Positions 7,077 through 12,312 of a DNA stretch of 13,329 bases are shown here, one piece after another; the first letter of the stretch is position 1; each line of letters opens with the position of its first letter. Source of the stretch: Acidobacteriaceae bacterium (GTDB taxonomy: Bacteria > Acidobacteriota > Terriglobia > Terriglobales > Acidobacteriaceae); the NCBI GenBank assembly GCA_003135495.1, contig PLBX01000199.1, positions 1 to 13,329 of the forward strand. The letters are read 5' to 3'. The position numbers and the translations under genes were made by a program. The notes under the pieces were generated by a model. That model was not told the origin of the DNA, searched no databases, and saw only the letters and a program-made list of their open reading frames with translations.

Positions 7077-8666
7077 ATGCAGAATCATATTTTATCGATC
7101 ATCCTCTTCGCGCCGCTCTTCGGCGCGATCTTCCTTCTCTTCGTCCCAAAAGAAAATAAGAACGCAATTCGCTGGGTCGCAAATATCTTTGCGCTTGGCG
7201 GGTTCCTCATTTCTATCCCACTGGTTCCGATGTTCTGGGCGCAGCGCTACGAGCCCGGCTTCAAATTTCTCGAAGGCACGTCGAATAACTGGATTCCCTC
7301 GATTGGCGCGGGTTACAACCTTGGCATCGACGGCATTTCATTTCTGCTGATCATGCTCACTACGCTGCTCGGATGGATCTCGATTTTGTCATCCTGGACG
7401 GCGATCGAGAATCGAGTCAAAGAATATTATGTTTGGTTCTTAGTACTCCAAACCGGCATGCTCGGCGTTTTCATGGCGCTCGATTTCTTCCTCTTCTTTG
7501 TTTTCTGGGAAGCCATGCTGGTGCCGATGTATCTGCTGATCGGAATCTGGGGTGGCCCGCGCAAGCTTTATGCCGCCATAAAATTCTTTTTGTACACGCT
7601 GCTTGGCTCTATATTAATGCTGCTCGGCATACTGTTCCTCTACTTCCATCACCACACGCTTACTAACGTTTTCACCTTCAGTATTCCTGAACTTTATAAA
7701 ACGGCGCCGCTAATTCCATTCAACATCGCCATCTGGCTTTTCGTCGCTTTTTTTATCGGATTCGCCATAAAAGTTCCAATGTTCCCCTTCCACACGTGGC
7801 TGCCGGATGCCCATGTGGAAGCGCCAACTGCGGGCTCGGTAATTCTGGCGGGCGTTTTGCTGAAGATGGGCACGTATGGCTTCGTGCGCTTCTCGCTGCC
7901 ATTTTTCCCCGGCGTCGTGTCGCATCCTAAAGTGCAAAGCTGGGTGATTGCGCTGTCGCTGATTGGAATTATCTATGGCGCGCTCGTCTCGCTCATGCAG
8001 AAGGACATGAAAAAGCTGGTGGCGTATTCATCCGTTAGCCACCTGGGTTTTTGCACGCTCGGAATATTTGCCCTCAATTCCGCCGGATTGACTGGATCGG
8101 TGTTGCAGCAGGTCAATCACGGCATCTCGACCGGAGCGCTCTTCTTGATTGTCGGCATTTTGTACGAGCGCCGGCACACGCGCGACATCGCGGAGTATGG
8201 CGGCATTTCCACAGTGATGCCTCTCTACGCCACCATCACGATGATCATGTTTCTCTCGTCGATGGGACTGCCATTGCTGAATGGATTCGTCGGCGAGTTC
8301 ACAATTTTGCAGGGAGCCTTCACCGCGAACTGGAAGTGGGCCGCCTGGGCCGCGCCCGGCGTCGTTCTCGCAGCGGCATATCTTCTTTGGCTCTACCAGC
8401 GCGTTTTCTTCGGAACAGTCACGAACCCTAAGAACGAAAAGCTGCACGATCTAACGCCGCGCGAGATTCTTACGTTTGTGCCGCTGATCATCATGGCGCT
8501 GTGGATCGGGCTTTATCCCAAACCGTTTTTCCAGATACTCGAACAGCCCGTCAATCAGATCGTTCAAACGATTCATGACAACTCAAATCCAAATTCCCCA
8601 GCGAACGCGAACGTTCGCCCAACTGCAGATCCGCACAAGTCGATTGTTGCGAAAGCGAGCAATTAG
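7077..8666 (+). CDS. nuoM: NADH:quinone oxidoreductase subunit M (antiporter-like pump)
   Basis: A 529-residue polytopic membrane protein, the middle antiporter-like subunit of complex I. Key residues are Glu145 in Phe-Trp-Glu-Ala-Met-Leu-Val-Pro-Met-Tyr, Lys232 in Ala-Ile-Lys-Val-Pro-Met-Phe-Pro-Phe-His-Thr-Trp-Leu-Pro-Asp-Ala, Lys263 in Leu-Leu-Lys-Met-Gly-Thr-Tyr-Gly, and Glu407 in Phe-Val-Gly-Glu-Phe. These correspond to the essential Glu144, Lys234, Lys265 and Glu407 of E. coli NuoM. Length is near the family norm of about 500-510. The extra residues are a polar Asn/Pro-rich tail from about residue 500. The ATG at 7077 follows the repeat arrays by 12 nt. A weak AGAGAA at 7064-7069 is the only ribosome-binding-site-like sequence. 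The TAG stop shares one base with the GTG start of nuoN. Confidence 0.97.
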   Translation: MQNHILSIILFAPLFGAIFLLFVPKENKNAIRWVANIFALGGFLISIPLVPMFWAQRYEPGFKFLEGTSNNWIPSIGAGYNLGIDGISFLLIMLTTLLGWISILSSWTAIENRVKEYYVWFLVLQTGMLGVFMALDFFLFFVFWEAMLVPMYLLIGIWGGPRKLYAAIKFFLYTLLGSILMLLGILFLYFHHHTLTNVFTFSIPELYKTAPLIPFNIAIWLFVAFFIGFAIKVPMFPFHTWLPDAHVEAPTAGSVILAGVLLKMGTYGFVRFSLPFFPGVVSHPKVQSWVIALSLIGIIYGALVSLMQKDMKKLVAYSSVSHLGFCTLGIFALNSAGLTGSVLQQVNHGISTGALFLIVGILYERRHTRDIAEYGGISTVMPLYATITMIMFLSSMGLPLLNGFVGEFTILQGAFTANWKWAAWAAPGVVLAAAYLLWLYQRVFFGTVTNPKNEKLHDLTPREILTFVPLIIMALWIGLYPKPFFQILEQPVNQIVQTIHDNSNPNSPANANVRPTADPHKSIVAKASN

Positions 8667-10183
8667 TGCGAGGCCTTTCACCAACCGAATATCGATTGAT
8701 GCTGCCAATGGTGGAACTCACCATCTTTGCGCTCGGCATTCTTTTGATTGACCTGATGGTTCCCCGGGATTGGAAGTGGATTAACGGCGTAGGCGCCTTT
8801 ATCGGCGTTGCGTTTGCTGCTTTGTGCGTTTGGGAAATTCAGTCGATGTCGCCGGGTGGTGCGGTTGGCTTTTATAACTCGCTGCAAGTCGATCGCTTCG
8901 CCATTTTTTTCTGGTATCTCTTCCTCGCGGCCGCAGCCATCGCCATTCTAATGTCGGCGCGTTATCTCGACATTGAAGAGGAGCACCACGGCGAATACTA
9001 CGCCTTGCTGCTGCTATCTGTCGTTGGGATGATGTGCATGGCGGCGGGAATCGACGTCGTGCTGATCTTCATCGGCCTCGAGCTGATGGCGATTTCCACT
9101 TACGTGCTAGTCGGATTCCTGCGCCGCGACCGGCGTTCGAATGAGGCGGCGTTGAAATACCTCCTGCTCGGAGCATTTTCGTCCGGAGTTTTTGCCTACG
9201 GACTTTCGCTCTTTTACGGAATTGCAGGCAGCACAAATCTACGGGACATTCAGCGCGCAGTATCGGCGCAGAATCCGCACAACCCGGTGCTGGTGATCGC
9301 GCTGTTAACGACGATGACCGGACTGCTTTTTAAAATCGCCGCCGTGCCATTTCATCAGTGGGCACCGGACGCATACGAGGGCGCGCCCACCAGCATTACC
9401 GGCTTCATGTCAGTCGCGGTGAAAGCGGCGGCATGGGCGATGCTGCTGAGAATTCTTGTCTTCGGACTATTTCCCCTGCGCTCGGTTTACACTCCTGTAA
9501 TTGTCATTGTCGCCATAGCAACCATGACGGGCGCGAACTTTGCCGCCCTTACGCAATCGAACACGAAGCGGCTGCTGGCTTACTCCTCGATTGCGCACGT
9601 TGGCTACATGCTGCTGGCCTTTGTGGCAATGGGAACCTCGCAACCCGGCACCCCAGCCTTCGCGGACGGCTTCAAGGGAATCTTGATCTACCTGCTCGTC
9701 TACACCTTCATGAATCTCGGCGCGTTCGCGGTGATCACGTCGTTGCGGCAAGGCAATGTGATTGGCGATGAGCTCGACGATATGGCCGGGCTTTACCAGC
9801 GCGCTCCGGTCGAAGCCGCGTTGATGCTTCTGTTCCTTCTTTCTCTTGCGGGGATCCCGCCCGCCGCCGGATTCTTGGGTAAGTACTATATCTTCCTCAG
9901 CCTGATTGAAAGCGGGCATTACGGGCTGGCTTCGCTCGGCGTTATCTATTCTTTGTTAGGTCTCTATTACTACTTGAAGATCGCAAATGCGATGTTGATT
10001 CGGGCGCCGATGGAAACCGAGAGGCTTTCCGTGAGCCTTGGAATGCGCTGCGCGGTGGGTGTTACAGCGCTTGCAACTCTCGTCATAGGAATTTACCCGG
10101 AGCCTGCGATCCAGAGCGTGAACTGGTCGCTTGGAATCGTGAAATCGCAAACGGCGCGACCTATCCGACCAATCCGCAGATGA
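8666..10183 (+). CDS. nuoN: NADH:quinone oxidoreductase subunit N (antiporter-like pump)
   Basis: A 505-residue polytopic membrane protein, the antiporter-like subunit closest to NuoK. Conserved residues are Glu139 in Gly-Leu-Glu-Leu-Met-Ala-Ile-Ser-Thr-Tyr, Lys223 in Phe-Lys-Ile-Ala-Ala-Val-Pro-Phe-His, Lys253 in Val-Lys-Ala-Ala-Ala-Trp, and Lys406 in Gly-Lys-Tyr-Tyr-Ile-Phe. These match Glu133, Lys217, Lys247 and Lys395 of E. coli. NuoN has a lysine where NuoM has Glu407, which separates the two. The GTG at 8666 forms a TAGTG junction with nuoM. It gives the N-terminus Met-Arg-Gly-Leu-Ser-Pro-Thr-Glu-Tyr, similar to the Leu-x-Pro-x-Asp-Tyr of other NuoN proteins. ATG at 8699 or 8708 is the alternative and would trim 11 or 14 residues. 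It is the last nuo gene, 42 nt before the ATP synthase genes. Confidence 0.96.
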   Translation: MRGLSPTEYRLMLPMVELTIFALGILLIDLMVPRDWKWINGVGAFIGVAFAALCVWEIQSMSPGGAVGFYNSLQVDRFAIFFWYLFLAAAAIAILMSARYLDIEEEHHGEYYALLLLSVVGMMCMAAGIDVVLIFIGLELMAISTYVLVGFLRRDRRSNEAALKYLLLGAFSSGVFAYGLSLFYGIAGSTNLRDIQRAVSAQNPHNPVLVIALLTTMTGLLFKIAAVPFHQWAPDAYEGAPTSITGFMSVAVKAAAWAMLLRILVFGLFPLRSVYTPVIVIVAIATMTGANFAALTQSNTKRLLAYSSIAHVGYMLLAFVAMGTSQPGTPAFADGFKGILIYLLVYTFMNLGAFAVITSLRQGNVIGDELDDMAGLYQRAPVEAALMLLFLLSLAGIPPAAGFLGKYYIFLSLIESGHYGLASLGVIYSLLGLYYYLKIANAMLIRAPMETERLSVSLGMRCAVGVTALATLVIGIYPEPAIQSVNWSLGIVKSQTARPIRPIRR

Positions 10184-10211
10184 CGCTTCAAATCTTGTCC
10201 CGGAGCTGATT

Positions 10212-10217
10212 TACAAT
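10212..10217 (+). promoter_or_regulatory. Possible -10 element directly before atpZ-like gene
   Basis: TACAAT (10212-10217) is a good -10 hexamer in the 42-nt gap after nuoN. No well-spaced -35 is found: TTGTCC at 10195-10200 is only 11 nt away, and TTCAAA at 10187-10192 is 19 nt away. Transcription from here would begin near 10224-10226, at the ATG itself, giving a leaderless or nearly leaderless mRNA. The only GGAG (10202-10205) is 20 nt from the ATG, too far to act as a ribosome-binding site. Read-through from nuoN is equally possible because no terminator lies in the gap. Confidence 0.3.
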
Positions 10218-10225
10218 TCCATTGC

Positions 10226-10462
10226 ATGGTTGTCCTGCCCGATCAACCGCCTAACAAAAAGCCGCTTACGTCATTCGCGCGGTATTCGGAGATTGGGTTC
10301 ATTATCCCCGCATGCGTTTTACTCGGCTTGTTGTTTGGGAAACTTGCCGATTACTGGTTGCATACGCACTGGCTCTACGTCGCCGGGATCGTGTTTGGAG
10401 CCGTAGTTGGATTTTGGCAAATGATTCGCAGGGCGATGGGCGCCTTCAATCAAGATGACTGA
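10226..10462 (+). CDS. atpZ: AtpZ/AtpI-family small protein (ATPase_gene1 type)
   Basis: A 78-residue protein with two membrane helices, about residues 22-41 and 47-67. A Gly-Leu-Leu-Phe-Gly-Lys-Leu-Ala-Asp motif (34-42) ends the first helix and a Gly-Ala-Val-Val-Gly-Phe repeat lies in the second. This Gly-x3-Gly-x3-Asp layout and size fit the small family often encoded first in bacterial F-type ATP synthase operons and annotated AtpZ, AtpI or ATPase_gene1. Proposed roles are assembly of the membrane sector, or Mg2+/Ca2+ transport together with AtpI. No in-frame start exists between the nuoN stop, which is in the same frame, and the ATG at 10226. The stop overlaps the next gene by 8 nt. Family assignment is good; the exact role is uncertain even in studied species. 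Confidence 0.82.
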   Translation: MVVLPDQPPNKKPLTSFARYSEIGFIIPACVLLGLLFGKLADYWLHTHWLYVAGIVFGAVVGFWQMIRRAMGAFNQDD

Positions 10463-10922
10463 GCGTGATGATCTCGACGGGCCAGCAGAAAATCGCTCGG
10501 AGGAAACCTTTGCTGAAACATCGATATTCGAGCGGATTCTTCCTCGCCTGCTGCGCAACATTTTAATTCTGAGCGTTTTGCTGCTGGCCCCCGCATTTTG
10601 GTTTTACCGAATAGCCGGGGCAATTGGATTTGCCTTCGGAGCGGCGATTTCCTACGTTAATCTTAGGGCGCTTTCGCGTGGCGTTGAAGGCCTTACCAGC
10701 CGCATCGTTGACCAGAACAGCCGCGAAAAGGGCGGGCGCATCGTCATGCGCTTCATGCTGCGCTATCTGTTGGTCGGGGCGGTTGCCTATGCTATATTCA
10801 AGAGTTCTGCGCCAGCGTTTCGCGGCTTTTTGTGGGGATTGCTAGTCCCGGCTGCGGCCTTGATGGTTGAAGCTGGATGGGAGGCTTACGCGGCGTTGAC
10901 GCGGGCTAAAGCCCCCTACTAG
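10455..10922 (+). CDS. atpI: ATP synthase subunit I-like protein (AtpI)
   Basis: A 155-residue membrane protein with about 30 polar acidic residues first and then four hydrophobic segments, near 35-50, 52-70, 98-116 and 122-145. The pattern resembles the ATP synthase I family (PF03899 type), whose members are small four-helix proteins encoded just before subunit a and thought to assist c-ring or stator assembly. Helix two holds a Gly-Ala-Ala-Ile-Ser-Tyr-Val-Asn-Leu-Arg segment, where small residues followed by Asn-Leu are common in the family. A basic loop (residues 71-98) joins helices two and three. The ATG overlaps the preceding stop (ATGACTGA). The 112-nt gap before atpB is unlike this tight junction. 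Sequence conservation in this family is low, so the call rests on context, length and topology. Confidence 0.78.
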   Translation: MTERDDLDGPAENRSEETFAETSIFERILPRLLRNILILSVLLLAPAFWFYRIAGAIGFAFGAAISYVNLRALSRGVEGLTSRIVDQNSREKGGRIVMRFMLRYLLVGAVAYAIFKSSAPAFRGFLWGLLVPAAALMVEAGWEAYAALTRAKAPY

Positions 10923-10963
10923 CCTAGTTCGAAACGGTGCGGGTGAAGCCGCGCCCCTTCAAC

Positions 10964-11016
10964 GCAATTATTTTCAAAGCAATTGTTAAAGCAATTATTA
11001 ATGAATTCGAGAATTC
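10964..11016 (+). promoter_or_regulatory. AT-rich GCAATT repeat and possible atpB promoter
   Basis: GCAATTATT (10964-10972), GCAATTGTT (10979-10987) and GCAATTATT (10991-10999) are three near-copies spaced 15 and 12 nt apart. AAAGCAATT is repeated exactly at 12-nt spacing (starts 10976 and 10988). Two GAATTC palindromes follow, at 11003-11008 and 11011-11016. The patch is far more AT-rich than the flanking genes. TTCAAA (10973-10978) and TATTAA (10996-11001) are spaced by 17 nt and could be a sigma70 promoter for atpB-atpE, each matching four of six consensus bases. The repeats could also be sites for a regulator. No ribosome-binding site is obvious before the atpB ATG. Confidence 0.4.
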
Positions 11017-11034
11017 TGAAAGCGCAAAATCTAA

Positions 11035-11793
11035 ATGGAACAACTGGCTTTTACCGCACTATTAAATCGTCTGTTCGGCGCCGGTGTGCTGATGCTGCTG
11101 AACGCGTTGCATATTCCAGTCAAGCATCCCAACACTCCAATCTCCAATAGCTTTGCCATGGAAGTGCTGGTGGCGCTGCTGCTCATGGCATTTTTTATCG
11201 CGGTGCGCGCGCGCCTTTCAGCCGAGCGCCCCAGCGGTTTGCAGCACGTCATGGAAGGGATTCACGGCTTCATCGGAGACCTGGCGGCCGATACGATCTC
11301 CGATCATTCCGAACGGTACGTATCGTATTTGACGGTTTTAGCGCTCTTCATTCTCATCGGCAATTTAATCGGGCTTGTTCCCGGGCTGGAATCGCCCACG
11401 GCAGTGCCCGTCGTGCCCTTGGGCTGCGCGTTGTTCACCTGGTTTTATTATCACTTTTACGGAGTGCGGCAGAACGGCGCCTTAGGATATTTCAAACACT
11501 TCATCGGCCCACAGGATAAAGACATTCCTGTGGTGCTTCGGATTTTTCTTCCGATCTTGATGTTTCCCATCGAGGCCTTCAGTCATCTGGCGCGAATCAT
11601 GTCCTTGACCGTTCGTCTGTTTGCCAACATGTTTGCGGGAGAAATGGTCACGCTGGTCTTCTTCTCTCTCATACCCCTTGGCGTTCCGCTGGTTTTCGAG
11701 GGGCTTCACATCGGAGTATCGGTCATTCAGACATATATTTTCGTCCTGCTGGCCGCCGCGTACATTGGCGAAGCGACGGCGCATGCACATTAA
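11035..11793 (+). CDS. atpB: F-type ATP synthase subunit a
   Basis: A 252-residue membrane stator subunit that forms the two half-channels through which ions reach and leave the c-ring. The key stretch is Ser-Leu-Thr-Val-Arg-Leu-Phe-Ala-Asn-Met-Phe-Ala-Gly-Glu at 190-203. Arg194 is the essential stator arginine (Arg210 in E. coli), with Asn198 and Glu203 at the Asn214 and Glu219 positions. Gln232 in the last helix matches E. coli Gln252. Pro-Ile-Glu-Ala-Phe-Ser-His-Leu-Ala-Arg at 178-187 is also typical. Length is in the usual 230-290 range. The first about 35 residues include a short hydrophobic stretch and no cleavable signal. It lies 112 nt after the atpI-like gene and 131 nt before atpE. 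Confidence 0.96.
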   Translation: MEQLAFTALLNRLFGAGVLMLLNALHIPVKHPNTPISNSFAMEVLVALLLMAFFIAVRARLSAERPSGLQHVMEGIHGFIGDLAADTISDHSERYVSYLTVLALFILIGNLIGLVPGLESPTAVPVVPLGCALFTWFYYHFYGVRQNGALGYFKHFIGPQDKDIPVVLRIFLPILMFPIEAFSHLARIMSLTVRLFANMFAGEMVTLVFFSLIPLGVPLVFEGLHIGVSVIQTYIFVLLAAAYIGEATAHAH

Positions 11794-11801
11794 AAGTGAT
11801 G

Positions 11802-11856
11802 CTCAGTACCTGTACTCAGTACTGAGAACTGTTAACTGTCATCAGCCCTCAGCGTG
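11802..11856 (+). repeat. Third 7-nt repeat array, between atpB and atpE
   Basis: CTCAGTA (11802), a 6-nt CCTGTA, CTCAGTA (11815), CTGAGAA (11822), CTGTTAA (11829) and CTGTCAT (11836) follow one another, then two weaker units starting CAG (11843, 11850). From 11815 onward the phase is unbroken. The units resemble the CAGTTAA-type units at 4737-4756 in the nuoK-nuoL gap rather than the GCTGCGA type. The array ends in the hairpin region and does not reach the atpE ribosome-binding site. Confidence 0.55.
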
Positions 11857-11885
11857 AGGGCGCCGGCTCCAAAGAGCACGGCGTC
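11845..11885 (+). other. Two mutually exclusive hairpins upstream of atpE
   Basis: GCCCTCA (11845-11851) and TGAGGGC (11855-11861) form a perfect 7-bp stem with a 3-nt loop. CGCCG-GCTC (11861-11869) and GAGC plus CGGCG (11874-11877, 11879-11883) form a second 9-bp stem with a 4-nt loop and one bulged A. This stem can be extended by a G-U and a G-C pair using 11859-11860 and 11884-11885. The two share bases 11859-11861, so the extended forms compete. Neither is followed by a U-run. The region ends about 29 nt before the atpE ribosome-binding site, so it could affect mRNA stability or processing between atpB and atpE. Confidence 0.5.
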
Positions 11886-11913
11886 AACCACCCACTGGCG
11901 GCGATTCATAAAA

Positions 11914-11917
11914 GGAG
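11914..11917 (+). promoter_or_regulatory. atpE: Strong ribosome-binding site of atpE
   Basis: AAAGGAG ends at 11917, 7 nt before the atpE ATG. It is the only strong Shine-Dalgarno sequence before any gene in this window. This fits the need for many more c subunits than a subunits per complex. Confidence 0.85.
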
Positions 11918-11924
11918 AAACACA

Positions 11925-12239
11925 ATGCGGAAATTTGTGATGTTGATGTTCGTAATGATTATTGCGTCGGTGATTGCGGTGCCGGCGTTTGCTCAAACCA
12001 CCAACGGGAACGCCGCCTCCACCACCAACTGGGTGGCCTTGACTGCAGGATTCGCCATCGCGCTGGCGGCGGGACTGGCTGCGCAGGGCCAGGGCAAAGT
12101 AGCGGCCGCGGCTTGCGAAGCTCTTGGACGGAATCCGGCAGCTCGCGCCGGCATTCAGCTCGCCATGTTGCTTGGATTGGCGTTTATCGAATCACTCGTG
12201 CTGTTTACGTTCGTCATGATCTTCCTGAAAGTGCAATGA
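11925..12239 (+). CDS. atpE: F-type ATP synthase subunit c with N-terminal signal peptide
   Basis: A 104-residue proteolipid of the rotor ring. Residues 1-23 look like a secretory signal peptide: Arg-Lys, a Met-rich hydrophobic core, then Ala-Phe-Ala before Gln24. A mature protein of about 81 residues would match ordinary c subunits. The two helices are roughly 36-64 and 74-101, joined by the conserved Gly-Arg-Asn-Pro loop (68-71). The ion carrier is Glu89 in Phe-Ile-Glu-Ser. Aligned through the loop to the Na+-type c subunit of Ilyobacter tartaricus, Gln56 falls at Gln32 and Ser90 at Ser66, while Thr67 and Tyr70 are replaced by Leu91 and Phe94. The glycine motif of helix 1 is partly lost, with Leu51 in one glycine position. 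The strong ribosome-binding site and the terminator after the gene mark it as the last gene of the unit. Confidence 0.96.
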   Translation: MRKFVMLMFVMIIASVIAVPAFAQTTNGNAASTTNWVALTAGFAIALAAGLAAQGQGKVAAAACEALGRNPAARAGIQLAMLLGLAFIESLVLFTFVMIFLKVQ

Positions 12240-12267
12240 CGAAGTAGCCGGAATTGCTGAACCAAAT

Positions 12268-12298
12268 AAAAGGCCTCCGCCTAAGCGGAGGCTTTTTT
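12268..12298. terminator. Rho-independent terminator, probably bidirectional
   Basis: GCCTCCGC (12273-12280), loop CTAA and GCGGAGGC (12285-12292) form a perfect 8-bp GC-rich stem followed by six T on the plus strand (12293-12298). On the minus strand the same stem is followed by CTTTT and then A-TTT, so it can also terminate the convergent HEAT/PilZ gene, whose stop is only 15 nt away. It closes the atp unit. Confidence 0.92.
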
Positions 12299-12312
12299 AC
12301 TGCGGCCAGAGA

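Noticed and set aside
7006..7350. Open frame of 114 codons starting in the nuoL-nuoM repeats
   Set aside because: Its first part only translates the 7-nt repeats (an Ala-Arg-Ser-Ser-like pattern) and the rest is out of frame with the well-supported nuoM.
11003..11016. Twin GAATTC sites as a functional element
   Set aside because: Two 6-bp palindromes in an AT-rich stretch are easily chance; kept only as part of the repeat region description.
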